Positions 32,602-41,516 of a stretch of DNA of 53,610 nucleotides are shown piece by piece; position 1 is the stretch's first letter, and every line of letters starts with the position of its first letter. The notes under the pieces are model-generated. The model searched no databases. It was given only the letters and a program-made list of their open reading frames with translations, and had not been told where the DNA came from. Source of the DNA: Bacteroidota bacterium (GTDB lineage: Bacteria; Bacteroidota; Ignavibacteria; UBA10030; UBA8401); contig JAGVPT010000159.1 in the NCBI GenBank assembly GCA_020052095.1, forward strand, positions 1 through 53,610, given 5' to 3'. The position numbers and the translations under genes are program-made.

Positions 32602-35442
32602 TTATTTGGACGAAAGAATTTTTTTCAGGAAGTGTCCCGTGTACGATTGAGCGTTGGCGGCGATTTCCTCCGGACTCCCCTTTGCGACGATCTTCCCCCC
32701 ATTCACTCCTCCCCCCGGCCCCAGATCAATAATGTAATCGGCGCATTTGATAACATCGAGGTTATGTTCTATGATCAGGACCGACTGGCCGCCATTCAAC
32801 AACGCCTCGAAGCATTTCAGCAGTTTTGCGATGTCGTCGAAGTGAAGTCCTGTCGTTGGTTCATCAAAAATAAAGAGCGTGTGACCTTCCGGCTGCGTGT
32901 TGAGGTGTGCAGCTAGTTTCACGCGTTGTGCCTCGCCGCCGGAGAGAGTCGTCGCAGGCTGGCCGAGACGCAAATAGCCAAGGCCGACATCGTCCAAGAT
33001 TTTCAGCTTCTGCACGACCCGCTTACCGTCGGCACGGGCTTTGAAGAACTCGATCGATTCGTTCACCGTCGTCGAGAGAATATCGTCCACATTTTTTCCA
33101 TTGTAGCGAACGTCGAGCGCCTCCTTCTTGTAGCGCTTCCCTTTGCAGCTCTCGCAGGTAAGGTACAGGTCGGCCATAAACTGCATTTCAATCTTCTGAA
33201 CGCCATCCCCTTCACATGTTTCGCAGCGCCCCCCCGGAACGTTGAAAGAGAAGTATCCTGGCGCATAGCCATGAATCTTCGCGGCCTGCGTGTTCGCCAG
33301 CAAATCCCGGATGAGTTCAAACGCCTTAATGTACGTGATCGGATTGGATCGCGGCGACCGCCCGATCGGTGACTGATCGACCAGTTCAACGGCGCTAAGA
33401 TGATGCATACCTTCAAGAGCACCGGCACCGACGATCCTGTCAATATCGGACACCAATTTCTTTTTCAGTCCTTCGTACAGCACCTCATGGACCAGTGTAC
33501 TCTTTCCCGATCCGCTGACGCCGGTGATGCAGACAAACATGTTGAGCGGAATCTCGACGTCGATGTTCCGCAAATTGTGTTCGAATGCGTTAACGACTTT
33601 TATCGACTTCGCGTTTCTTTTTCTCCTCGTTTTCGGAATTGGGATCGATAGCTTTCCGCTCAGATATTTTCCGGTAAGAGACGAGGGGGCATTCATCGCA
33701 TCCATGGTCGTCCCGAAGAAGGTAATCTCGCCGCCGTGTTCGCCCGCACGTGGCCCCATATCAACAAGCACATCTGCCTCACGCATCATATCTCCATCGT
33801 GTTCGACGACCAACACTGTGTTACCGATATCGCGCAGGGATTTCAAAATGCGAATAAGGCGGTCGTTGTCAAGGGGATGGAGTCCTATGCTCGGCTCATC
33901 AAGCACATAAATCGAACCGACGAGAGAAGATCCGATCGATGTCGCGAGATTGATCCGTTGAGATTCTCCGCCGGATAATGTCGGCGAAAGACGGTCGAGC
34001 GTAAGATACCCCAATCCGACATCGACCAAATACTGTAGACGCTTCCGTAGCTCTTCGAGAATTCTCTTGGCGACGCTCAGCTCGAAGTCCGAGAAATCGA
34101 CCGTTCTGAAAAATTCGTCCGCCGCTTCGATTGTCATCTGAACGATATCGGCGATGGTTTTAGCGGATATTTTGATGTTGAGCGCTTCGCGGCGCAGGCG
34201 TGCGCCGCCGCACTCGTCGCACCGTGTGTAACCTCGATACTTGCTCAAGAGAACGCGGTACTGGATCTTGTACGCCTTTCGTTCCACCATCTTGAAAAAT
34301 CCGTTGATGCCATCGAACTGGCGGCCGAAGCCGTTCATCACGATATTCAATTGTTCCGGCGTGAGCTTGCTGAATGGGACATTCACCGGGATCTCCGCTT
34401 CGGATGAAATCGTCAATAAATCTCTAAGATTTTCGCGGAACTTCGGCGTCGTCCATGGCTGTATCGCGCCATCGCGGAGAGATTTTTCCTTGTTCGGGAC
34501 GATCAAATCCATATCGAGCCCGACGGCGCGGCCGAATCCCTGACACTTCGGGCAGGCGCCAATCGGATTATTGAACGAAAACAGGTGCGGTTCCGGCTCT
34601 TCGTAACGGATGTGGTCGACCGGACATTCAAAATGCTGATTGAATGAGAGTTGCTCTTTCGTTTCAAGGTTAAATGTCGCGGCGTAACCGTCCCCCTCAA
34701 CGAACGCGGTCTGGATTGAATCTGCCAACCGTGCTACGCTTGCCCGATCATTTTTCCGGAGAACATATCGGTCAACAAGAACGAAGGTCCCCTTTTTTGA
34801 TGATGACGTGTACGCCCGTTCGTTGAGGTCAATCAATGCGCCGTTAACGATCAATCGGAAAAATCCGCGCATCTTCAGGGCCGAGAGTTCTTCTTTCAGG
34901 GTATGCCCTTCGTGCTCGCGCATCGGGAACACGAGGTAGAATTTTGCGCCGTCTGCCTCTTGCGTGACGCGATCGACGACGGTATGCACCGAATCGCGCG
35001 TAATGAGGCGGCCGCACATGTGGCAGTACGTTTTTCCGACACGGGCAAAAAGAAGGCGGAGGTAATCATAGATCTCGGTGGTCGTGGCGACAGTGGAGCG
35101 GGGGTTGCGCGTGTTCGTCTTCTGCTCAATGGCAATTGCCGGACTCATTCCTTGAATTGAGTCCACGTCCGGCTTGTCCATTCGTTCCAAAAACTGTCGG
35201 GCGTATGCAGAAAGGCTTTCCACATATCGGCGCTGGCCTTCGGCGTAGATCGTATCGAACGCGAGGCTCGATTTTCCCGATCCGCTCACGCCGGTAATGA
35301 CCACGAGTTTATTCCGTGGAATATCGATGCTGATGTTCTTGAGGTTGTGAACACGCGCTCCTCGGATGCTGAGGAAATGTTTTGCTGCAGGAGTGCTTGA
35401 TGTTTCCTTTAGAACAGGTGCGATCTGCTTTGCCTTTGCCAT
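32602..35442 (-). CDS. uvrA: UvrABC excision nuclease, subunit A
   Basis: DNA-damage recognition ATPase of nucleotide excision repair, 946 residues (usual length about 940). It has the UvrA-specific tandem ABC ATPases, with Walker [10 protein letters not shown] near residue 53 and GVSGSGKST near residue 640. Signature motifs LSGGESQRI and LSGGEAQRV, and zinc modules (CHMCG; CEGDG with CESCKGKR) are present. [19 protein letters not shown] is the standard start, after a 25-residue Lys/Ala/Thr-rich tail. [10 protein letters not shown] and [10 protein letters not shown] follow the Walker B motifs. No uvrB or uvrC is nearby, as is common. A 255-nt gap upstream contains an 82-nt element copy. Confidence 0.98.
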   Translation of the reverse strand: MAKAKQIAPVLKETSSTPAAKHFLSIRGARVHNLKNISIDIPRNKLVVITGVSGSGKSSLAFDTIYAEGQRRYVESLSAYARQFLERMDKPDVDSIQGMSPAIAIEQKTNTRNPRSTVATTTEIYDYLRLLFARVGKTYCHMCGRLITRDSVHTVVDRVTQEADGAKFYLVFPMREHEGHTLKEELSALKMRGFFRLIVNGALIDLNERAYTSSSKKGTFVLVDRYVLRKNDRASVARLADSIQTAFVEGDGYAATFNLETKEQLSFNQHFECPVDHIRYEEPEPHLFSFNNPIGACPKCQGFGRAVGLDMDLIVPNKEKSLRDGAIQPWTTPKFRENLRDLLTISSEAEIPVNVPFSKLTPEQLNIVMNGFGRQFDGINGFFKMVERKAYKIQYRVLLSKYRGYTRCDECGGARLRREALNIKISAKTIADIVQMTIEAADEFFRTVDFSDFELSVAKRILEELRKRLQYLVDVGLGYLTLDRLSPTLSGGESQRINLATSIGSSLVGSIYVLDEPSIGLHPLDNDRLIRILKSLRDIGNTVLVVEHDGDMMREADVLVDMGPRAGEHGGEITFFGTTMDAMNAPSSLTGKYLSGKLSIPIPKTRRKRNAKSIKVVNAFEHNLRNIDVEIPLNMFVCITGVSGSGKSTLVHEVLYEGLKKKLVSDIDRIVGAGALEGMHHLSAVELVDQSPIGRSPRSNPITYIKAFELIRDLLANTQAAKIHGYAPGYFSFNVPGGRCETCEGDGVQKIEMQFMADLYLTCESCKGKRYKKEALDVRYNGKNVDDILSTTVNESIEFFKARADGKRVVQKLKILDDVGLGYLRLGQPATTLSGGEAQRVKLAAHLNTQPEGHTLFIFDEPTTGLHFDDIAKLLKCFEALLNGGQSVLIIEHNLDVIKCADYIIDLGPGGGVNGGKIVAKGSPEEIAANAQSYTGHFLKKILSSK

Positions 35443-35531
35443 GCGGGCTTTAGTCGTGGGTCCGATATTTTCTCTGACTAGAGAATAGCGATATAAAGAT
35501 CTATTTGCAAGAATCGGATTTGACGAGACCG

Positions 35532-35613
35532 AGTGATGCCATGACTTTCTGATTTAAATCGGCGAAAATTGTGTGATGAACGCATGCAAAATGACAGAAG
35601 TCATGGCATCACT
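35532..35613. repeat. 82-nt inverted-repeat element, full copy 1
   Basis: The ends AGTGATGCCATGACTT and AAGTCATGGCATCACT are perfect 16-bp inverted repeats. The 50-nt interior is about 60 percent similar to that of the copy at 47748-47829, and both copies are exactly 82 nt. It carries no coding capacity. No clear target-site duplication is visible. It lies between the divergent uvrA and rlmN genes. Confidence 0.88.
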
Positions 35614-35697
35614 ATTTAATGGCGACCTCCGCACTTCTCGAACGATCTTGCATCCCTTCCCAAAAATGCCTACATTGATTGGAATTTTTCCAAAGAA

Positions 35698-36804
35698 ATG
35701 ACGAAGACAAATCTCAAAGGGCTTCCTTTGCAACAGTTGGAAGCTTTTGTTGCTTCAATAGGCGAGCCCAAATACCGCGGGAAGCAAATTTTCACATGGC
35801 TCTACAAGCACCGCGCAGCCTCGTTCGATGCGATGACCAGCCTTTCACAGTCGTTGCGCGACCGGCTCAACAACGAAGCAAGCATCGGCCATCTCGGCCT
35901 TGTAACCAAACAGAGTTCGGCATCGGACAGTACGATTAAATTTCTCTTCGCCCTTCCGGACGGACTGAGAATCGAAAGCGTTCTCATTCCCCCGCGGAAG
36001 GAATCAGTCGACGCGGAAAAGCGCCTCACGCTCTGCATCTCAACTCAAGTCGGCTGTCCGCTCGATTGCAGGTTCTGCGCTACCGCGACGATGGGCTTCG
36101 CCAGAAATTTGACCGCGGGCGAAATTCTCGATCAGGTCCTTGCGGTGCAGTCGATCAGCGAACGGCCGATTACAAATATTGTCTACATGGGAATGGGCGA
36201 GCCGATGCTGAATTATGACAATGTCATGACGTCGGTGGATATTCTCTCATCGGAAATCGGAATGGGCATAAGTCCGCGGCGGATTACCATCTCGACAGCC
36301 GGCTACGCGCACCACATCCGGCGGATGGCCGACGAAGGGAGAAAGCCGAAGCTCGCGCTCTCACTCCACTCGCTCAACAACGAGACACGCACATCCCTGA
36401 TGCCGATTACAAAGAAGTTCCCCGTGGAAGAGCTGATGGACGCGCTCGAGTATTATTGCCACAAGACCAGGAAAAATGTAATGTTCGAATATATTCTTTT
36501 TGAAGGCATCAACGACGGTGATGATGATGTGAGAAAAATTATAAAAGCATCGAAACGATTTCCGTGCAGAGTGAATTTGATCCCGTTCCATTCCATCGAA
36601 TTCACTCATCCGCACGGATTTTCTGCCTCACTTAAGGGGGCATCGCCGGAAAGAATCGCCCGGTTCTCCAAAAAGCTCCGCGATGCGGACATTCCGGTTT
36701 TCGTTCGCAACAGCGCCGGTGAAGATATCGACGCCGCATGCGGCCAACTCGCCGTAAACAACGAAGCCGCGCAGCCTGCACATGAACTGAGCGTTATCCT
36801 TTAA
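35698..36804 (+). CDS. rlmN: Dual-specificity rRNA/tRNA adenine-C2 methyltransferase
   Basis: Radical-SAM enzyme making 2-methyladenosine in 23S rRNA (A2503) and some tRNAs; 368 residues. The iron-sulphur motif is CPLDCRFC, with Cys120, Cys124 and Cys127. GMGEPMLNYDNV is the SAM-binding GGE-like region and ISTAGYAHHIRRM follows. Cys348 near the C-terminus (EDIDAACGQL) is the methyl-carrying residue in this family. The N-terminal HhH-like segment YRGKQIFTWLYKHRA is typical of RlmN. The extra tail of about 20 residues after AACGQL is unremarkable. adk starts 38 nt downstream on the same strand. Confidence 0.97.
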   Translation: MTKTNLKGLPLQQLEAFVASIGEPKYRGKQIFTWLYKHRAASFDAMTSLSQSLRDRLNNEASIGHLGLVTKQSSASDSTIKFLFALPDGLRIESVLIPPRKESVDAEKRLTLCISTQVGCPLDCRFCATATMGFARNLTAGEILDQVLAVQSISERPITNIVYMGMGEPMLNYDNVMTSVDILSSEIGMGISPRRITISTAGYAHHIRRMADEGRKPKLALSLHSLNNETRTSLMPITKKFPVEELMDALEYYCHKTRKNVMFEYILFEGINDGDDDVRKIIKASKRFPCRVNLIPFHSIEFTHPHGFSASLKGASPERIARFSKKLRDADIPVFVRNSAGEDIDAACGQLAVNNEAAQPAHELSVIL

Positions 36805-36841
36805 TTCCTGATCCATTCTTCTTCATTCTCGAATCCACATC

Positions 36842-37486
36842 ATGAATATCATTTTGTTCGGTGCGCCAGGCGTCGGCAAAGGAACGCAGGCCAAGATCCT
36901 CTCGCACATTTATCATATTCCTCACATATCCACCGGCGACATCCTCCGCGAAGCGATCAAGGAACAAACGCCACTGGGCATAAAAGCGAAGCAATTCATG
37001 GACCGCGGTAATCTCGTACCGGACGACGTCATGATCGGGATGATTAAAGATATTCTCCAAACCGACCGGTGTAAGAACGGTTTTATTTTTGACGGCTTCC
37101 CGCGGACGGTGGAACAGGCGCAATCGCTCCACCCGATCTTCAAAGAGCTTCATATCCATGTTAAGAAGGTAATTAATATCGAGGTAGACGAGAAAGAGAT
37201 CGTTGACCGGCTTGGCCAGCGTCTGGTATGCAAAGGCTGCGGAAAAATCTACAATTCTGAAATGGACCATTTCAATATCGGCGATAAATGTTTCAAGTGC
37301 GGGGGCGAACTGTACCAGCGGAATGATGATAGAGCGGAAACAGTCAAGAAAAGGCTGCAAGTGTACCGAAAAGAAACAGAACCGGTCAAGAAATATTATG
37401 AAGATTTGGGATTGCTCCACAACGTGAACGGAGTCGGCGAGATAGAAGAAATCACGCAACGTCTCTTTACGGCGTTGAAGGATTAG
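36842..37486 (+). CDS. adk: Adenylate kinase (zinc-binding LID)
   Basis: Interconverts ATP + AMP and 2 ADP; essential cytoplasmic enzyme, 214 residues. The P-loop is GAPGVGKGTQ (residues 7-16). ISTGDILREA and GFIFDGFPRTVEQ are AMP-site motifs. The LID domain is of the long type with a four-cysteine zinc site (Cys130, Cys133, Cys150, Cys153; VCKGCG and CFKCGG), as in Gram-positives and many FCB bacteria. The position 38 nt downstream of rlmN suggests co-transcription; in many genomes adk instead sits by secY. The downstream gap is repeat-filled. Confidence 0.98.
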   Translation: MNIILFGAPGVGKGTQAKILSHIYHIPHISTGDILREAIKEQTPLGIKAKQFMDRGNLVPDDVMIGMIKDILQTDRCKNGFIFDGFPRTVEQAQSLHPIFKELHIHVKKVINIEVDEKEIVDRLGQRLVCKGCGKIYNSEMDHFNIGDKCFKCGGELYQRNDDRAETVKKRLQVYRKETEPVKKYYEDLGLLHNVNGVGEIEEITQRLFTALKD

Positions 37487-37853
37487 GAAGCGGAAGTTAG
37501 GAGAGTGGAAGCAGTTGTAAGTTGTAAGTTTAGAGTTGCAGGTTTTAAGTTGTAAGTTGAGACATCTGAAAAATTCTTGAGTTAGTCATGGTGAGCGAAG
37601 GCGAACCATGATTTCACTCTAAATTTCACACTTCGACTACGCTCACTGTGAATTTTGTCGGCTTAAAACCAATTTTTCAGATGTCTCAAGTTATAAGTGG
37701 TAAGAATACAGAATTCAGGAGACAGCATATAGAATAAAAGTGCGAGGCTTGATTCGTAGGAAGGTTCCTGAGTGAACACCTCCTGTATCCTGAATCCTGT
37801 ATACTCGTATCTGTATTCTTTCTCGACTCACAACATCGGAGTGACGAACAACC
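37487..37853. other. 367-nt gap of heptamer arrays interrupted by an inverted-repeat element
   Basis: There is no gene. Heptamers GAAGCGG to TTGTAAG run directly from the adk stop for ten units (37487-37556). The 133-nt element at 37557-37689 follows, then AAGTTAT, AAGTGGT, AAGAATA, CAGAATT, CAGGAGA, CAGCATA and TAGAATA (37688-37736). A last run, TCCTGTA, TCCTGAA, TCCTGTA, TACTCGT and ATCTGTA, occupies 37781-37815. Confidence 0.8.
37557..37689. repeat. 133-nt inverted-repeat element within a heptamer array
   Basis: TTGAGACATCTGAAAAATT (37557-37575) is perfectly complementary to 37671-37689. Inside are TCATGGT with ACCATGA around 37586-37611, and AAATTTCACA facing TGTGAATTTT. The AAGTTGT-type array ends at its left edge and resumes at its right edge as AAGTTAT, which looks like insertion into an existing array. 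Confidence 0.75.
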
Positions 37854-38642
37854 GTGCCTCCTTCCAAAAAATTGCTCCATTCTCTCGGCTCCAGTGAATC
37901 GCCGGTGGTGATTGCTCACCGCGGATCTTCCGAGGAGGCGCCGGAGAACTCCATCGCTGCATTTCATAAAGCGATCGAGGCAAAAGCCGACATGATCGAA
38001 CTCGATGTGCGGCTCTCTTCCGACAATGAATTTGTCGTGTTCCACGACAAGAAATTGAATCGAACCTCCGATGGCCGCGGACTTCTGAATAGTTTCCCAG
38101 CGGGTGAGTTGACGGAGCTTGACAACGGGTCATGGTTCTCTCGGAAATTCTCACGCGAGCGAATCCCGCTCCTCCGCGATGTTCTTCCACTCACAAAACA
38201 CGGTGTCATGATCAACATCGAAATCAAGCCCGATGTCACGAGCTTGAGCGAACTCTCGGTGGAGGAAGAAATTGTCAGAGTCGTGTCTAAATTCAAAGCG
38301 ACCCATCGCGTCATGTTTTCGTCGTTCAATCATTTCATGATGAAAGCGATCAAGCGTATCGACGACGGTATCGTGACCGGAATTCTATACAATCCGATCG
38401 CCGATTTTCGTCATTCTCCCTCCCAACTCGCGGCTCGAGCGCACGCCGACATCTTTATTTGCAGCAAGTATCAACTCAACAGCGACGTCATGCACGATGC
38501 CCACAAGAACGATTGCCGCGTCTATGTCTATGGAGTCAAATCGGAGCGCGATGTGGAACGGATGGTCCGCCTCGGAGTCGACGGCATCATCGCCGACAAT
38601 CCGGCGATGGTGAAGAGAATGTTTAAATCTCTTTTTTCTTAG
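37854..38642 (+). CDS. Glycerophosphodiester phosphodiesterase
   Basis: Hydrolyses glycerophosphodiesters to glycerol-3-phosphate and an alcohol; 262 residues, no signal peptide. The GDPD fold is clear: VIAHRGSSEEAPENS (catalytic His and metal ligands), IELDVRLSSDNEFVVFHD (second catalytic His), VMINIEIKPD (metal-binding Glu), and DGIIADNPAMV at the end. The start is a GTG with GGAG rather far upstream (about 12 bases); no ATG fits better. It is a single gene with 367 nt of repeats before it. A terminator lies about 190 nt beyond its stop, after two repeat elements. Confidence 0.93.
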   Translation: MPPSKKLLHSLGSSESPVVIAHRGSSEEAPENSIAAFHKAIEAKADMIELDVRLSSDNEFVVFHDKKLNRTSDGRGLLNSFPAGELTELDNGSWFSRKFSRERIPLLRDVLPLTKHGVMINIEIKPDVTSLSELSVEEEIVRVVSKFKATHRVMFSSFNHFMMKAIKRIDDGIVTGILYNPIADFRHSPSQLAARAHADIFICSKYQLNSDVMHDAHKNDCRVYVYGVKSERDVERMVRLGVDGIIADNPAMVKRMFKSLFS

Positions 38643-38696
38643 AAGAGGATGAAGCTAGTGCCGTGTCCAATAAATAACATTGTGTGGTTGAACCGC

Positions 38697-38718
38697 TCCC
38701 AAAGGGATCCCTTTGGGA
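38697..38718. repeat. TCCCAAAGGGA palindrome, intact copy
   Basis: A perfect 22-nt palindrome: TCCCAAAGGGA followed by its reverse complement TCCCTTTGGGA. The same word family is at 31466 (inside a gene), 41403-41427 and 41495-41516. CTTTGGGACA to the right is shared by three of the four copies. Confidence 0.8.
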
Positions 38719-38732
38719 CAAGACGCTAAGAA

Positions 38733-38783
38733 CGCCAAGAAGGTTCAGTAAAATTGATAATAATATTCTTTGCGATCTTGGCG
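38733..38783. repeat. CGCCAAGA inverted repeat
   Basis: CGCCAAGA (38733-38740) and TCTTGGCG (38776-38783) are perfect complements, and related words (AGACGCTAAGAACG, GCGCCTTGGCGG) surround them. This resembles a dispersed intergenic repeat seen, from memory, in other genomes. Confidence 0.5.
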
Positions 38784-38833
38784 CCTTGGCGGTAAAATAC
38801 AATATAATTATTGGGGATAACACTAATTGGTGG

Positions 38834-38860
38834 AAGCCGTCTTTCATAGACGGCTTTTTT
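38834..38860 (+). terminator. Intrinsic terminator
   Basis: AAGCCGTCT (38834-38842), loop TTCAT, AGACGGCTT (38848-38856), then a run of T. A perfect 9-bp stem with a U-tract on the plus strand makes this the clearest terminator in the window. It would end transcription coming from the glycerophosphodiesterase and protect the convergent acpS gene (stop at 38886). Confidence 0.85.
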
Positions 38861-38885
38861 ATTGGGGAGAATTTATTCGTTGGAG

Positions 38886-39266
38886 TTATTTTGATTCAGC
38901 GACTTCGATAACGGCGAACGCCACGACGGAGGCGTCGGAATGGGAGAGTGAAAGATACACGGTGCTCTTCTCCAATGCTTGCGCTGTGATGCCGTGGAGG
39001 ATCACGCTCGGCTTTCCCGACAGCTCGTTCATCACCTCGACATTTTTCCATTCAAACTCGCCGCTCCATCCGGTCGCCAACGCTTTGCTCACCGCTTCCT
39101 TTGCGGCGAATCGCGCCGCGAAATGCTGGGTAGGATTTTTTCGCGATCGACAGTACGCAATTTCCGCGTCGGTAAAAATTTTCCGCAGAAAGGTGTCGCC
39201 GAACTTTTCTATCGACGATTGGATCCTTTGTATCTCTATAATGTCAACGCCGATTCCTTGAATCAC
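38886..39266 (-). CDS. acpS: Holo-[acyl-carrier-protein] synthase
   Basis: Transfers the 4'-phosphopantetheine arm from CoA to acyl carrier protein; 126 residues, the usual AcpS size. The two signature motifs are complete: GVDIIEIQRI (metal ligand Asp8) and FAARFAAKEAVSKAL (Glu57, with the FAAKEA core). SLSHSDASVVAFAV is the conserved C-terminal strand pair. It is the last gene of a minus-strand run starting at 41363, 46 nt after the HAD gene. A plus-strand terminator stands head-on just beyond its stop. Confidence 0.96.
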   Translation of the reverse strand: MIQGIGVDIIEIQRIQSSIEKFGDTFLRKIFTDAEIAYCRSRKNPTQHFAARFAAKEAVSKALATGWSGEFEWKNVEVMNELSGKPSVILHGITAQALEKSTVYLSLSHSDASVVAFAVIEVAESK

Positions 39267-39312
39267 TCTTCTCTTCCCTTTGTGCCGTTTCGTGCTTGTG
39301 GTCCGTGAATCG

Positions 39313-40002
39313 TTATATTCTCACTTTATTTTCATCTCTCACAATATCGATCAGCTCCGCAATGTCATCCACTTCGAAGTCCGCATTCGATTCGACGGTG
39401 CCGAATGTATCGCCGTACCGTGCGAAGACGGTTTTCATCCCCACTTTCGCCGCCCCGACGACGTCTCGTTCAGCCCAATCGCCGACCATGAGCGCCTCAC
39501 TTGCATCGACGCGGAGCAGTTCGAGTGCGCGACGGAACGGCGCTTCGTGAGGCTTGCGTTGTCCGGTGTCTTCAAACGTGACTACATTGTTAAAAATGTG
39601 GTGAAAGTTGAGGTACGAGAGCCGCAGCCACGCCTCGCGCGCGGGCGCATCGGACACGACGGCCAGACGGATCCCCATTTTCAATAACTCCATGAGTGTC
39701 ATATAGACGTGAGGATACGGTACAAGCGCCGCTTCACGAGCGCGCCGGTAGGCAATGACTCCGGCAGACAGAATCTTGTAATCGACTTTTTGAAATTCGT
39801 CGTACAACAGCTGGTCGAAGACGTTCTGGAATTCCATCCCGCGTTCTTTGTAGATGGCGTTGATACGCGATTGAATATCGTCCCGGCTTAATTGCAGACC
39901 TGCGTCCATCATGGCGTCAATGGCTGCATCGATCGCCTTGCGCTTCATCAGCATGAAATCGACAAGCGTGTTATCCAAATCGAAGATGACCGCTTTGATC
40001 AT
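39313..40002 (-). CDS. HAD-superfamily hydrolase (YjjG-like)
   Basis: A 229-residue phosphatase with motif I FDLDNTLVDF, motif II in LAVVSDAPAR, the motif III lysine in GQRKPHEAPF and motif IV VGDWAERDVVGA. The helical cap and the DxDNTL variant point to the YjjG/PynA nucleotidase-like group, but the substrate is not fixed. The frame runs 27 codons further into aroQ, but the ATG at 40002 overlaps the aroQ stop as ATGA, and MIKAVIFDLDNT is the expected start. Coupling to aroQ is therefore translational. Confidence 0.92.
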   Translation of the reverse strand: MIKAVIFDLDNTLVDFMLMKRKAIDAAIDAMMDAGLQLSRDDIQSRINAIYKERGMEFQNVFDQLLYDEFQKVDYKILSAGVIAYRRAREAALVPYPHVYMTLMELLKMGIRLAVVSDAPAREAWLRLSYLNFHHIFNNVVTFEDTGQRKPHEAPFRRALELLRVDASEALMVGDWAERDVVGAAKVGMKTVFARYGDTFGTVESNADFEVDDIAELIDIVRDENKVRI

Positions 40003-40433
40003 GATTTCGGAGAGTGTTGGAGAAGCGTCTCGACCGCAATGCGGTACCCCGCAGAACCGAATCCGGAAATCTGTGCCTTGCATACGGGCGCGATAACCGA
40101 GTGTTTTCGGAACTCTTCGCGTAAATGAATATTCGAAAGGTGAACTTCAATAACCGGAACCGTCAAGGCTGAAATGGCGTCGCGAATCGCGTACGAGTAG
40201 TGTGTGAATGCCGCCGGATTGATCACAACGGCATCTACCTTTTTCGAAAGTGTCGATTGCAGTTTGTCGATTATCACACCCTCGTGATTCGACTGGAAGA
40301 ACGTGAAGCGAATCTTCGGAAATGCTCGCCGGAGTTCATCCTGAATATCTTTCAGGGTCTGAGTGCCGTAGATTTCCGGCTCCCGCCTGCCGAGAAGATT
40401 GAGATTGGGTCCGTTGATGACGAGTACGTTCAT
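39999..40433 (-). CDS. aroQ: 3-dehydroquinate dehydratase, type II
   Basis: Third step of the shikimate pathway (3-dehydroquinate to 3-dehydroshikimate); 144 residues, a typical dodecameric type II enzyme. VINGPNLNLLGRREPEIYGT contains the catalytic Tyr, FFQSNHEGVIID the substrate loop, VINPAAFTHYSYAIRDAI the active-site His region and VEVHLSNIHLREEFRKHS (printed in the protein as VIEVHLSNIHLREEF) the dimer contacts. Most homologues have NPGA(F/Y)THTS; here NPAAFTHYS is a mild variant. The ATGA overlap links it to the following HAD gene. Confidence 0.96.
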   Translation of the reverse strand: MNVLVINGPNLNLLGRREPEIYGTQTLKDIQDELRRAFPKIRFTFFQSNHEGVIIDKLQSTLSKKVDAVVINPAAFTHYSYAIRDAISALTVPVIEVHLSNIHLREEFRKHSVIAPVCKAQISGFGSAGYRIAVETLLQHSPKS

Positions 40434-40439
40434 GAGTGT

Positions 40440-40559
40440 GGAGTCCGTAGTCCGCAGTCCTGAGTCCGAGGTCCAAAGTCCAAGGTTCGGAAAACTGGGG
40501 TTTGATCTTCAATTCCTAATTCATCCCTCATCTCTTCTCTCTTTTCTCTTATCTCTATT
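40440..40559. repeat. Two heptamer arrays upstream of aroQ
   Basis: GGAGTCC, GTAGTCC, GCAGTCC, TGAGTCC, GAGGTCC, AAAGTCC and AAGGTTC (40440-40488), then AATTCCT, AATTCAT, CCCTCAT, CTCTTCT, CTCTTTT, CTCTTAT and CTCTATT (40511-40559). Each array has seven units, separated by 22 nt. They occupy nearly the whole gap between the 90-residue gene and aroQ. Confidence 0.85.
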
Positions 40560-40569
40560 CAATCACGCG

Positions 40570-40842
40570 CTACCGTGCCCGTACAAGCTCGTCTTCGATA
40601 AACACTCGGATCGCCGGTTTGATGAACACGTTATCGATCCCAAGCTCTCCGAACGCCTGCGAAATAACCGATGCTTTTCGGTTCGGATTGAGCTTTTTAT
40701 TCACGACAATAATGCGCTCGTCGCGCAACAGGCAATACCCGCCGTCGAAATCGCCCTTTTCAAACCGGATGCGAACTCCCAGATCACGGGCAACAATATC
40801 GAGCTCGGACAATATCTCCTCAGCAGTCATATCGTGATCCAT
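40570..40842 (-). CDS. Small conserved-looking protein of unknown function
   Basis: A 90-residue cytoplasmic protein (or 86 if the second ATG, MTAEEILSEL, is used). It has an alpha/beta pattern: helix ILSELDIVARDLG, strands VRIRFEKG and CLLRDERIIVVNKKL, helix RKASVISQAFGEL, strand RVFIEDELV. No family is recognised. The coherent pattern, compact spacing (17 nt after the membrane-protein gene) and absence of repeats inside argue that it is a real gene. It is separated from aroQ by 136 nt of heptamers. Confidence 0.7.
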   Translation of the reverse strand: MDHDMTAEEILSELDIVARDLGVRIRFEKGDFDGGYCLLRDERIIVVNKKLNPNRKASVISQAFGELGIDNVFIKPAIRVFIEDELVRAR

Positions 40843-40859
40843 CCATAAAGTTCGAGATT

Positions 40860-41363
40860 CTACTTCTTCATCGGCTGCCAGACTACCAGCCCGACGATCG
40901 TGTAATACGACAACAATGCAATCATCGGGACGCCCGCTAATGCGGCAAGCCGATGGATAAACAGAACGCGGAAGTCCGTCAACGACGGGTTAAAAAAGAA
41001 ATCAAGCGAAATCATTTTCCAATCAAGGTAGAGCGTATAGAACTCTACGGGGGAAAACATGAAAAATAGGATTGCGCTCATCATGAGCCATCCGTTTTGC
41101 TTGAACGGAAGTGTTGTGGTACTCACGAAGAAAATCGCGCTGGCAAATGTTCCAAGATATCCGCCGATCACGATCACAGAACTGAGACTGATCAGCCGAA
41201 ACACCTCCCCCTCAAGTTCCGCATCCAGGTTTGTCTTGAACTGCAGCGTTCCAAAATTCAGGAGCTCGTTGCCGATCACGGCGCGGACATTAACGGCGCC
41301 CAGCCAAATAATTGAACTGACCATGAGCGCAAAGAGGGAAATCCTGGCAATCTGATTTCGCAT
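40860..41363 (-). CDS. Four-helix membrane protein of unknown function
   Basis: A 167-residue inner-membrane protein with four predicted helices: about residues 8-28 (LFALMVSSIIWLGAVNV), 58-82 (LSSVIVIGGYLGTFASAIFF), 93-112 (LMMSAILFFMFSPVEFYTLY) and 135-160 (RLAALAGVPMIALLSYYTIV). No family is recognised. It is the first gene of the minus-strand run toward acpS and lies 17 nt before the 90-residue gene. Upstream is the 599-nt structured gap. Confidence 0.75.
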   Translation of the reverse strand: MRNQIARISLFALMVSSIIWLGAVNVRAVIGNELLNFGTLQFKTNLDAELEGEVFRLISLSSVIVIGGYLGTFASAIFFVSTTTLPFKQNGWLMMSAILFFMFSPVEFYTLYLDWKMISLDFFFNPSLTDFRVLFIHRLAALAGVPMIALLSYYTIVGLVVWQPMKK

Positions 41364-41402
41364 AAAGTAAAATTAGAACAATTCCCTCTGAGTTGCAACC
41401 TA

Positions 41403-41516
41403 CCCAAAGAGTTTCATTCTCTTTGGGACAAATAGAGTCTCGTTGGTGGGCCCGTCGAGTCCTTACTAATGATGTTACTTTCTTTCCGAGAAAGTCCCAA
41501 AGGGATCACTTCGGGA
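41403..41516. repeat. Two variant TCCCAAAGGGA-family palindromes
   Basis: CCCAAAGAG-7-CTCTTTGGG at 41403-41427 and TCCCAAAGGGATCACTTCGG (first 20 bases) at 41495-41516, flanked by ACTTTCT/AGAAAGT at 41477-41495. Both are diverged relatives of the intact palindrome at 38697. Confidence 0.65.
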
